In this document: piece by piece, positions 36,739 through 47,540 of the stretch
How positions within the stretch are numbered: the stretch's first letter is position 1
Layout: every line of letters starts with the position of its first letter
Source: Dryomyza anilis
Taxonomy: Eukaryota; Arthropoda; Insecta; Diptera; Dryomyzidae
NCBI GenBank assembly: GCA_951804985.1
Contig: OX638133.1
Coordinates: 55,457,122 to 55,521,121 of the forward strand
Direction of reading: 5' to 3'
Length of the DNA: 64,000 nt
Program-made: the position numbers and the translations under genes
The notes under the pieces: generated by a model
Told to the model about the DNA's origin: nothing
The model's database searches: none
What the model saw: the letters and a program-made list of their open reading frames with translations, nothing else

Positions 36739-36792
36739 AAAAATCCGCCCATCTGACCGAACTTACCCATGTGACCTAACTTTCCCAACTCG

Positions 36793-38030
36793 TTTAATCT
36801 ATTTTTGCTCTTTAAATTAAATTAGTAGAGGCCTCAAAGCTGGCACATTTTGTAATCTATTTTTGAACTTTAAATTCCAATAAAAATCATTACAATCGGC
36901 GCAAGGGTTTATGAGAAATCACGGCTCAAATTCGAAATGCTCCTATAAATACGCACCGTAGAGGCCTCAAAGTTGGCACATTTTGTAATCAATTTTTTGC
37001 CTTTTAATTCCAATATAAATCATTATAATTTGCACATGGGTTCTTGAGAAATCACTTCTCAAACTTAAAATTTGTAATCTATTTTTGCCCTTTTAATTCC
37101 AATATAAATCATTATAATCATCACAAGGCTTCCTGAGAAATCACGTCTCAAACTTAAAATGCTCTTAACTCCGTAAATACGCACCGTAGAGGCCTCAAAG
37201 TTAGCACATTTTGCAATATTTTTTTGCCCTTGTTATTCCAATATAAATCATTATAATCGGCGCAAGAGTTCTTGAGAAATCACGGCTCAAATTTAAAAAC
37301 GGCGCAAAAGTTCTTGAGAAATCACGTCTCAAACTTCAAATTTTTAATTCTTTTTGCACTTTTAATTCCAATATAAATCATTATAATCGGCGCAAGGGTT
37401 CTTGAGAAATCACATCTCAAATTTAAAATGCTCCTATAAATACGCGCCATTTTGTAACTTATTTTTTCCCTTTTAATTCCAATATAAAACATTATAATCG
37501 ACGCAAGGGTTCTTGAGAAATCACGTCTCAAACTTAAAATTTGTAATTTCTTTTTGCACTTTTAATTCCAATATAAATGATTATAATCGTCACAACGGTT
37601 CTTGAGAAATCACGTCTCAAACTTAAATTGCTCTTAACTCCGTAAATACGCGTCGTAGAGGCCTCAAAGTTAGCACATTTTGTAATTTTTTTTTGCCTTT
37701 GTAATTCCAATATAAATTATTATAATTGACGCAAGGGTTCTTGAGAAATCACGTCTCAAACTTAAAATTTGCAATCTATTTTTGATCTTTTAATTCCAAT
37801 ATAAATGATTATAATGCTCCTATTAATACGCGCCGTAGAGGCCTCAAAGTTGGCACATTTTGTAATCTATTTTTGGCCTTTAAATTCAAAAAATAAATCA
37901 CTATAATCGGCATATGAGTTCTTGAGAAATCACGTCTCAAATTTAAAATGCTCATAACTCCGTAAATACGCGTCGTAGAGGCCTCCAAGTTCGAACATTT
38001 TTTTTATCTATTTTTGCCCTTTTAATTCCA
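36793..38030 (+). repeat. Satellite right of element copy 1
   Basis: L, S and M units. The sequence matches that right of the second full element at offset 6022 as far as about 37620, where the second copy has lost a stretch. At 38030 a normal unit (GCCCTTTTAATTCCA) is joined abruptly to the middle of the element (TTAAAATATGTGGTCC). Confidence 0.8.
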
Positions 38031-38399
38031 TTAAAATATGTGGTCCAAAAATGGGCGTGATCCGCCCACATTTTCTTTCATTATTTCCCGGATTTTCATA
38101 GTGGAAATTTGATCCGTATATTATTCAAATCAAATCTATGAAATATTAGCCTTTCAAAATTTTAAATATAGGCGTGGTCCGCCCAATTATATTTTTCAAT
38201 TTTTTTTTTAGTTTTTTATACATTATATAAATTATTTAATTTATGGGGATATAAGACGTAAATTTCTGATATATGAATAATATTATGAGGGTTAATATAC
38301 CCACCAAAGGTGAAGGGTATTCCATAGTCGGGCCCGACCGACTATAAAAATCCGCCCATCTGACCGAACTTACCCATGTGACCTAACTTTCCCAACTCG
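38031..38399 (+). mobile_element. 5'-truncated copy of the mini-me / DINE-1-like element
   Basis: Corresponds to 36423-36792 of the full copy (offset 1608, then 1607 after a T11 to T10 change). The 5' half with the GTCY tract is absent. I see three base differences to copy 1 (GGTCC for GGTCT, CCCGGATTT for CCCGGGTTT, TATTATGAGG for TATTCTGAGG). The satellite following it is also the same as that following copy 1. It therefore arose by tandem duplication of a segment of about 1.6 kb, not by a new insertion. Confidence 0.82.
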
Positions 38400-38989
38400 T
38401 TTAATCTATTTTTGCTCTTTAAATTAAATTAGTAGAGGCCTCAAAGCTGGCACATTTTGTAATCTATTTTTGAACTTTAAATTCCAATAAAAATCATTAC
38501 AATCGGCGCAAGGGTTTATGAGAAATCACGGCTCAAATTCGAAATGCTCCTATAAATACGCACCGTAGAGGCCTCAAAGTTGGCACATTTTGTAATCAAT
38601 TTTTTGCCTTTTAATTCCAATATAAATCATTATAATTTGCACATGGGTTCTTGAGAAATCACTTCTCAAACTTAAAATTTGTAATCTATTTTTGCCCTTT
38701 TAATTCCAATATAAATCATTATAATCATCACAAGGCTTCCTGAGAAATCACGTCTCAAACTTGAAATGCTCTTAACTCCGTAAATACGCACCGTAGAGGC
38801 CTCAAAGTTAGCACATTTTGCAATATTTTTTTGCCCTTGTTATTCCAATATAAATCATTATAATTAGCGCAAGGGTTCTTGAGAAATCACGTGTCAAATT
38901 TAAAATGCTCATAACACCGTAAATACGAGTCGTAGAGGCCTCAAAGTTGGCATATTTTGTAACCTATTTTTCCCTTTTAATTCCAATAT

Positions 38990-39018
38990 AAATCATTATT
39001 ATAATATTATAATATTAG
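38990..39018 (+). repeat. Short ATTATA slippage tract
   Basis: The normal AATCATTATAAT of a unit is extended here as ATTATTATAATATTATAATA and the box A start is lost, so the unit resumes at GTTCTTGAG. It looks like replication slippage at the most AT-rich part of the unit. Confidence 0.75.
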
Positions 39019-39760
39019 TTCTTGAGAAATCACGGCTCTAAATTAAAACGGCTCAAATTTAAAAACGGCGCAAAAGTTCTTGAGAAATCACGTCCACTTC
39101 AAATTTTTAATTCTTTTTGCACTTTTAATTCCAATATAAATCATTATAATCGGCGCAAGGGTTCTTGAGAAATCACATCTCAAATTTAAAATGCTTCTAT
39201 AAATACGCGCCGTAGAGGCCTCAAAGTTGGCCCATTTTGTAACTTATTTTTTCCCTTTTAATTCCAATATAAATCATTATAATCGACGCAAGGGTTCTTG
39301 AGAAATCACGTCTCAAACTTAAAATTTGTAATTTCTTTTTGCACTTTTAATTCCAATATAAATGATTATAAACGTCACAACGGTTCTTGAGAAATCACGT
39401 CTCAAACTTAAATTGCTCTTAACTCCGTAAATACGCGTCGTAGAGGCCTCAAAGTTAGCACATTTTGTGATCTATTTTTGCCTTTGTAATTCCAATATAA
39501 ATTATTATAATTGACGCAAGGGTTCTTGAGAAATCACGTCTTAAACTTAAAATTTGCAATCTATTTTTGGTCTTTTAATTCCAATATAAATGATTATAAT
39601 GCTCCTATTAATACGCGCCGTAGAGGCCTCAAAGTTGGCACATTTTTGGCCTTTAAATTCAAAAAATAAATCACTATAATCGGCATATGGGTTCTTGAGA
39701 AATCACGTCTCAAATTTAAAATGCTCATAACTCCGTAAATACGCGTCGTAGAGGCCTCCA

Positions 39761-40814
39761 AGTTGGAACATTTTTTTTATCTATTTTTGCCCTTTTAATT
39801 CCAATATAAATCATTGTAATCGGCGCAAGGGTTCTTGAGAAATCACATCTCAAATTTGAAATGCTCCTATAAATACGCGCCTCAAAGTTGGCCCATTTTG
39901 TAACCTATTTTTTCCCTTTTAATTCCAATATAAATCATTATAATCGCAAGGACGCAAGGGTTCTTGAGAAATCACGGTTTTAAAATGGTCCCATAAATAC
40001 GCGCCGTGTTTATAGGAAATATTTAAAATGCTCTTTACTCCGTAAATACGCGCCTTAGAGGACTCAAAGCGGGCACATTTTGTAACCTATTTTTTCCCTT
40101 TTAATTCTAATGTAAATCATTATAATCATCACAAGGCTTCCTGAGAAATCACGTCTCAAACTTAAAATGCTCTTAACTCTTTAAATTCCAATATAAATCA
40201 TTGTAATCGGCATATGGGTTCTTGAGAAATCACGTCACAAAATTAAAATGCTCTTAGTTCCGTAAATACGCGTCGTAGAGGCCACCAAGTTGGAACATTT
40301 TTTTTATCTATTTTTGCCCTTTTAATTCCAATATAAATCATTGTAATCGGCGCAAGGGTTCTTGAGAAATCACATCTCAAATTTGAAATGCTCCTATAAA
40401 TACGCGCCTCAAAGTTGGCCCATTTTGTAACCTATTTTTTCCCTTTTAATTCCAATATAAATCATTATAATCGCAAGGACGCAAGGGTTCTTGAGAAATC
40501 ACGGTTTTAAAATGGTCCCATAAATACGCGCCGTGTTTATAGGAAATATTTAAAATGCTCTTTACTCCGTAAATACGCGCCTTAGAGGACTCAAAGCGGG
40601 CACATTTTGTAACCTATTTTTTCCGTTTTAATTCTAATGTAAATCATTATAATCATCACAAGGCTTCCTGAGAAATCACGTCTCAAACTTAAAATGCTCT
40701 TAACTCTTAAATTCCAATATAAATCATTGTAATCGGCATATGGGTTCTTGAGAAATCACGTCTCAAACTTAAAATGCTCTTAACTCCGTAAATACGCGTC
40801 GTAGAGGCCACAAA
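39761..40814 (+). repeat. Tandem 527-bp satellite module (two copies)
   Basis: Two copies start at AGTTGGAACATTTTTTTTAT (39761 and 40288). Each has a decayed palindrome unit, the ACTCAAAGCGGGCACATTTT variant and a unit shortened to CTTAACTC(TT)TAAATTCC. The same pair at the same 527-bp spacing occurs at 43871 and 44398, so the tandem pair was itself duplicated at offset 4110. Confidence 0.82.
39990..40016. repeat. Decayed snap-back palindrome (CCCATAAATACG / CGTGTTTATAGG)
   Basis: Both arms have changed relative to the perfect form. The same decayed version recurs 527 bp later (40517-40543) and in the 44.1 and 44.6 kb copies. At 46.3, 47.0, 54.4 and 58.1 kb only the left arm is changed. Confidence 0.78.
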
Positions 40815-42055
40815 GTTAGCACATTTTGTAAACTATGTTTTCCCTTTTAATTCCAATATAAATCGTTATAATCGGAGCAAGGATTCTTGAGAAATCACGT
40901 CTCAAACTTAAAATGCTCATAACTCTGTAAATACGCGTCGTAGACGCAAGGTTTCTTGAGAAATCACGTCTCAAACTTAAAATTTGTAATTTCTTTTTGC
41001 ACTTTTAATTCCAATATAAATCATTATAACCGGCGCAAAAGTTCTTGAGAATTCACGGCTCAAATTTAAAATGCTCCTATAAATACGCGCCGTAGAGGCC
41101 TCAAAGTTGGCACATTTTGTAGTCTATTTTTGGCCTTTTAATTCCAATATAAATCATTATAATCGGCATATGGGTTCTTGAGAAATCACGTCTCAAACTT
41201 AAAATTTGTAATCTATTTTTGCCCTTTTAATTCCAATATAAATGATTATAATCGTCACAACGGTTCTTGAGAAATCACGTCTCAAACTTAAATTGTTCTT
41301 AACTCCGTAAATACGCGTCGTAGAGGCCTCCAAGTTAGCACATTTTGTAATCTATTTTTGCCCTTGTAATTCCAATATAAATTATTATAATTGACGCAAG
41401 GGTTCTTGAGAAATCACGTCTCAAACTTAAAATTTGCAATCTATTTTATTCCAATATAAATGACTATAATGCTCCTATTAATACGCGCCGTAGAGGCCTC
41501 AAAGTTGGCACATTTTGTAATCTATTTTTTGCCTTTAAATTCAAAAAATAAATCATTATAATCGGCATATGGGTTCTTGAGAAATCACGTCTCAAACTTA
41601 AAATGCTCTTAACTCCGTAAAGACGCGTCGTAGAGGCCACAAAGTTAGCACATTTTGTAAACTATGTTTTCCCTTTTAATTCCAATAATCGGAGCAAGGA
41701 TTCTTGAGAAATCACGTCACAAACTTAAAATGCTCATAACTCCGTAAATACGCGTCGTAGAGGCCTCAAAGTTGGAAAATTTTTTATCAATTTTTGCCCT
41801 TTTAATTCCAGTATAAATCATTGTAATCGGCGCAAGTGTTCTTGAGAAATCACGTCTCAAATGTAAATACGCGCCGTAGAGGCCTCAAAGTTGGCATATT
41901 TGGCGCAAGAGTTCTTGAGAAATCACGGCTCAAACTTAAAATTTGTAATTTATTTTTGCACTTTTAATTCCAATATAAATCATTATGATCGGCGCAAGGG
42001 TTCTTGAGAAATCACGGCTCAAATTTAAAAAGCTCCTATAAATACGCACATTTTT

Positions 42056-42814
42056 ATACCCTACACCTATGAGGTACAGGGTATATTAACTTTGTGCATA
42101 TATTGTAACGCCCCTTAGGAGGCGTGTCCGGTATGGAAAAGTATATATATTCTTGATCAGCATCACTACCCGAGTCCGTTTAGCCATGTCCGTCTGTCTG
42201 TCCGTCTTGCTGTCTTGCTGTCCGAATACAGAATAACTTGAGAAATACTGATCAGAATGCGATGAAATTTCGTCTCAATATATTTTAGCCAAAAGTAGGA
42301 ACTGAGTTTTGAAATGAGCCAAATCGGTCAACGGACACACCCACCTCCCATACAAGTCACTTTTATATAACTTTTCGGAACTAATAACTCGAAAGTTATT
42401 CAAGGTATAGTTATAAAATTTAAAACATATTGTTAGAATTCACTTTAAAATATGTGGTCTAAAAATGGGCGTGATCCGCCCACATTTTCTTTCATTATTT
42501 CCCGGGTTTTCATAGTGGAAATTTGATCCGTATATTATTCAAATCAAATCTATGAAATATTAGCCTTTCAAAATTTTAAATATAGGCGTGGTCCGCCCAA
42601 TTATATTTTTCAATTTTTTTTTTTAGTTTTTTATACATTATATAAATTATTTAATTTATGGGGATATAAGACGTAAATTTCTGATATATGAATAATATTC
42701 TGAGGGTTAATATACCCACCAAAGGTGAAGGGTATTCCATAGTCGGGCCCGACCGACTATAAAAATCCGCCCATCTGACCGAACTTACCCATGTGACCTA
42801 ACTTTCCCAACTCG
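42056..42814 (+). mobile_element. Non-autonomous mini-me / DINE-1-like element, full copy 2
   Basis: Aligns to copy 1 over its full 759 bp with no length change (offset exactly 6022). By eye I find only two substitutions: T to C at 42325 and A to G at 42395. The satellite on both sides also matches that around copy 1, including rare variants. The two copies therefore descend from a single insertion followed by duplication of the surrounding array. It has no coding capacity. Confidence 0.78.
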
Positions 42815-45800
42815 TTTAATCTATTTTTGCTCTTTAAATTAAATTAGTAGAGGCCTCAAAGCTGGCACATTTTGTAATCTATTTTTGAACTTTAAATTCC
42901 AATAAAAATCATTACAATCGGCGCAAGGGTTTATGAGAAATCACGGCTCAAATTCGAAATGCTCCTATAAATACGCACCGTAGAGGCCTCAAAGTTGGCA
43001 CATTTTGTAATCAATTTTTTGCCTTTTAATTCCAATATAAATCATTATAATTTGCACATGGGTTCTTGAGAAATCACTTCTCAAACTTAAAATTTGTAAT
43101 CTATTTTTGCCCTTTTAATTCCAATATAAATCATTATAATCATCACAAGGCTTCCTGAGAAATCACGTCTCAAACTTAAAATGCTCTTAACTCCGTAAAT
43201 ACGCACCGTAGAGGCCTCAAAGTTAGCACATTTTGCAATATTTTTTTGCCCTTGTTATTCCAATATAAATCATTATAATCGGCGCAAGAGTTCTTGAGAA
43301 ATCACGGCTCAAATTTAAAAACGGCGCAAAAGTTCTTGAGAAATCACGTCTCAAACTTCAAATTTTTAATTCTTTTTGCACTTTTAATTCCAATATAAAT
43401 CATTATAATCGGCGCAAGGGTTCTTGAGAAATCACATCTCAAATTTAAAATGCTCCTATAAATACGCGCCATTTTGTAACTTATTTTTTCCCTTTTAATT
43501 CCAATATAAAACATTATAATCGACGCAAGGGTTCTTGAGAAATCACGTCTCAAACTTAAAATTTGTAATTTCTTTTTGCACTTTTAATTCCAATATAAAT
43601 GATTATAATCGTCACAACGGTTCTTGAGAAATCACGTCTCAAACTTAAAATTTGCAATCTATTTTTGATCTTTTAATTCCAATATAAATGATTATAATGC
43701 CCCTATTAATACGCGCCGTAGAGGCCTCAAAGTTGGCACATTTTGTAATCTATTTTTGGCCTTTAAATTCAAAAAATAAATCACTATAATCGGCATATGA
43801 GTTCTTGAGAAATCACGTCTCAAATTTAAAATTCTCATAACTCCGTAAATACGCGTCGTAGAGGCCTAAAAGTTGGAACATTTTTTTTATCTATTTTTGC
43901 CCTTTTAATTCCAATATAAATCATTGTAATCGGCGCAAGGGTTCTTGAGAAATCACATCTCAAATTTGAAATGCTCCTATAAATACGCGCCTCAAAGTTG
44001 GCCCATTTTGTAACCTATTTTTTCCCTTTTAATTCCAATATAAATCATTATAATCGCAAGGACGCAAGGGTTCTTGAGAAATCACGGTTTTAAAATGGTC
44101 CCATAAATACGCGCCGTGTTTATAGGAAATATTTAAAATGCTCTTTAATCCGTAAATACGCGCCTTAGAGGACTCAAAGCGGGCACATTTTGTAACCTAT
44201 TTTTTCCCTTTTAATTCTAATGTAAATCATTATAATCATCACAAGGCTTCCTGAGAAATCACGTCTCAAACTTAAAATGCTCTTAACTCTTTAAATTCCA
44301 ATATAAATCATTGTAATCGGCATATGGGTTCTTGAGAAATCACGTCACAAACTTAAAATGCTCTTAGTTCCGTAAATACGCGTCGTAGAGGCCACCAAGT
44401 TGGAACATTTTTTTTATCTATTTTTGCCCTTTTAATTCCAATATAAATCATTGTAATCGGCGCAAGGGTTCTTGAGAAATCACATCTCAAATTTGAAATG
44501 CTCCTATAAATACGCGCCTCAAAGTTGGCCCATTTTGTAACCTATTTTTTCCCTTTTAATTCCAATATAAATCATTATAATCGCAAGGACGCAAGGGTTC
44601 TTGAGAAATCACGGTTTTAAAATGGTCCCATAAATACGCGCCGTGTTTATAGGAAATATTTAAAATGCTCTTTACTCCGTAAATTCGCGCCTTAGAGGAC
44701 TCAAAGCGGGCACATTTTGTAACCTATTTTTTCCCTTTTAATTCTAATGTAAATCATTATAATCATCACAAGGCTTCCTGAGAAATCACGTCTCAAACTT
44801 AAAATGCTCTTAACTCTTTAAATTCCAATATAAATCATTGTAATCGGCATATGGGTTCTTGAGAAATCACGTCTCAAACTTAAAATGCTCTTAACTCCGT
44901 AAATACGCGTCGTAGAGGCCACAAAGTTAGCACATTTTGTAAACTATGTTTTCCCTTTTAATTCCAATATAAATCGTTATAATCGGAGCAAGGATTCTTG
45001 AGAAATCACGTCTCAAACTTAAAATGCTCTGTAAATACGCGTCGTAGAGGCCTCAAAGTTGGAAATTTTTTTTATCAATTTTTGCCCTTTTAATTCCAAT
45101 ATAAATCATTGTAATCGGCGCAAGTGTTCTTGACAAATCACGTCTCAAACTTATAATTTGTAATTTCTTTTTGCACTTTTAATTCCAATATAAATCATTA
45201 TAATCGTCACAAGGGTTCTTGAGAAATCACGTCTCAAACTTGAAATTTGTAATCTATTTTTGCCCTTTTAATTCCAATATAAATCATTATAATTGGCGCA
45301 AGGGTTCTTGAGAAATCACATCTCAAATTTAAAATGCTCCTAGAGGCCTCAAAGTTGGCCCATTTTGTAACTTATTTTTTCCCTTTTAATTCCAATATAA
45401 ATCATTATAACCGGCGCAAAGGTTCTTGAGAAATCACGGCTAAAATTTAAAATGCTCCTATAAATACGCGCCGTAGAGGCCTCAAAGTTGGCACATTTTG
45501 TAGTCTATTTTTGGCCTTTAAATTCCAATATAAATCATTGTAATCGGCGCAAGTGTTCTTGACAAATCACGTCTCAAACTTATAATTTGTAATTTCTTTT
45601 TGCACTTTTAATTCCAATATAAATCATTATAATCGTTACAAGGGTTCTTGAGAAATCACGTCTCAAACTTGAAATTTGTAATCTATTTTTGCCCTTTTAA
45701 TTCCAATATAAATGATTATAATCGTCACAACGGTTCTTGAGAAATCACGTCTCAAACTTAAATTGCTCTTAACTCCGTAAATACGCGTCGTAGAGGCCTC

Positions 45801-46200
45801 AAAGTTAGCACATTTTGTAATCTATTTTTGCCTTTGTAATTCCAATATAAATTATTATAATTGACGCAAGGGTTCTTGAGAAATCACGTCTCAAACTTAA
45901 AATTTGCAATCTATTTTTGGTCTTTTAATTCCAATATAAATGATTATAATGCTCCTATTAATACGCGCCGTAGAGGCCTCAAAGTTGGCACATTTTGTAA
46001 TCTATTTTTGGCCTTTAAATTCAAAAAATAAATCACTATAATCGGCATATGAGTTCTTGAGAAATCACGTCTCAAACTTAAAATGCTCATAACTCCGCAA
46101 ATACGTGTCGTAGAGGCCTCAAAGTTGGAACATTTTTTTTTATCTATTTTTGCCCTTTTAATTCCAATATAAATCATTGTAATCGGCGCAAGGGTTCTTG
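42815..46200 (+). repeat. Satellite right of element copy 2
   Basis: Starts as the 6022-bp-offset copy of 36793 onward and then holds the second 527-bp tandem pair (43871 and 44398). Near 45110 and 45540 a pair of units with TGTTCTTGACAAATCACG repeats at 430 bp. No gene was seen. Confidence 0.75.
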
Positions 46201-47540
46201 AGAAATCACATCTCAAATTTGAAATGCTCCTATAAATACGCGCCTCAAAGTTGGCCCATTTTGTAACCTATTTTTTCCCTTTTAATTCCAATATAAATCA
46301 TTATAATCGCAAGGACGCAAGGGTTCTTGAGAAATCACGGTTTTAAAATGGTCCCATAAATACGCGCCGTATTTATAGGAAATGTTTAAAATGCTCTTTA
46401 CTCCGTAAATACGCGCCTTAGAGGACTCAAAGCGGGCACATTTTGTAACCTATTTTTTCCCTTTTAATTCTAATGTAAATCATTATAATCATCACAAGGC
46501 TTCCTGAGAAATCACGTCTCAAACTTCAAATGCTCTTAACTCTTTAAATTCCAATATAAATCATTGTAATCGGCATATGGGTTCTTGAGAAATCACGTCT
46601 CAAAGTTAAAATGCTCTTAACTCCGTAAATACGCGTCGTAGAGGCCACAAAGTTAGCACATTTTGTAAACTATGTTTTCCCTTTTAATTCCAATATAAAT
46701 CGTTATATTCGGAGCAAGGATTCTTGAGAAATCACGTCTCAAACTTAAAATGCTCATAACTCCGTAAATACGCGTCGTAGAGGCCTCAAAGTTGGAAAAT
46801 TTTTATCAATTTTTGCCCTTTTAATTCCAATATAAATCATTATAATCGGCGCAAGAGTTCTTGAGAAATCACATCTCAAATTGGAAATGCTCCTATAAAT
46901 ACGCGCCTCAAAGTTGGCCCATTTTGTAACCTATTTTTTCCCTTTTAATTCCAATATAAATCATTATAATCGCAAGGACGCAAGGGTTCTTGAGAAATCA
47001 CGGTTTTAAAATGGTCCCATAAATACGCGCCGTATTTATAGGAAATGTTTAAAATGCTCTTTACTCCGTAAATACGCGCCTTAGAGAACTCAAAGCGGGC
47101 ACATTTTGTAACCTATTTTTTCCCTTTTAATTCTAATGTAAATCATTATAATCATCACAAGGCTTCCTGAGAAATCACGTCTCAAACTTCAAATGCTCTT
47201 AACTCATTAAATTCCAATATAAATCATTGTAATCGGCATATGGGTTCTTGAGAAATCACGTCTCAAACTTAAAATGCTCTTAACTCCGTAAATACGCGTC
47301 GTAGAGGCCACAAAGTTAGCACATTTTGTAAACTATGTCTTCCCTTTTAATTCCAATATAAATCGTTATATTCGGAGCAAGGATTCTTGAGAAATCACGC
47401 CTCAAACTTAAAATGCTCATAACTCCGAAAATACGCGTCGTAGAGGCCTCAAAGTTGGAAAATTTTTTATCAATTTTTGCCCTTTTAATTCCAATATAAA
47501 TCATTATAATCGGCGCAAGAGTTCTTGAGAAATCACGTCT
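46201..47540 (+). repeat. Tandem 663-bp satellite module (two copies)
   Basis: CGCCTCAAAGTTGGCCCATT lies at 46241 and 46904, 663 bp apart. Each copy has a palindrome unit with one changed arm and ends with an AAACTATG(T/C)(T/C)TTCCC unit. A 663-bp step recurs at 54031 to 54694 (marker CACAAAGTTAGCACATTTTG), so this module has been used more than once. Confidence 0.82.

Larger units (their letters stand above)
36034..36792 (+). mobile_element. Non-autonomous mini-me / DINE-1-like element, full copy 1
   Basis: About 759 bp unlike the satellite. It begins ATACCCTACACC, and an inverted partner GGTGAAGGGTAT lies at 36702-36713 (11 of 12 match). It holds GTATATATATTCTTGATCAG, an AGCCATGTCCGTCTGTC core and a GTCY microsatellite, then GC-rich hairpins and about 80 bp beyond the inner repeat. 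No open frame suggests a transposase, so it is non-autonomous. Short TA and GTCY tracts with this core are known from the mini-me / DINE-1 group (Helentron-related) of flies. It interrupts a T run: the left flank ends CACATTTTT and the right resumes TTTAATCTATTTTT, where uninterrupted units read CACATTTTTTAATC. This fits insertion between T residues. Exact ends are uncertain by a few bases and the family name is from memory of the motif. Confidence 0.75.
38400..42055 (+). repeat. Satellite between the element fragment and element copy 2
   Basis: The first part repeats the satellite right of copy 1. At about 39761 and 40288 lies a 527-bp tandem duplication (marker AGTTGGAACATTTTTTTTAT). The last 0.6 kb matches the left flank of element copy 1, including the clipped TTGGCATATTTGGCGCAAGA and the rare TTTAAAAAGCTCCTATAAAT. 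A TA-rich expansion lies at 38990-39018. Confidence 0.78.

Noticed and set aside
36034..36792. Cut-and-paste DNA transposon with terminal inverted repeats
   Set aside because: The 12-bp inverted ends are imperfect, the insert extends about 80 bp beyond the inner one, there is no clear target duplication beyond a T run, and the core plus GTCY tract fit the mini-me / DINE-1 type better. Not fully excluded.
36034..36792. tRNA or small RNA gene in the GC-rich insert
   Set aside because: The hairpins do not form a cloverleaf and no box A/B promoter pair of tRNA type was seen.
38990..39018. Independent AT microsatellite locus
   Set aside because: It is a short slippage extension of the normal ATTATA of the unit and occurs only once, so it is reported only as a small variant.
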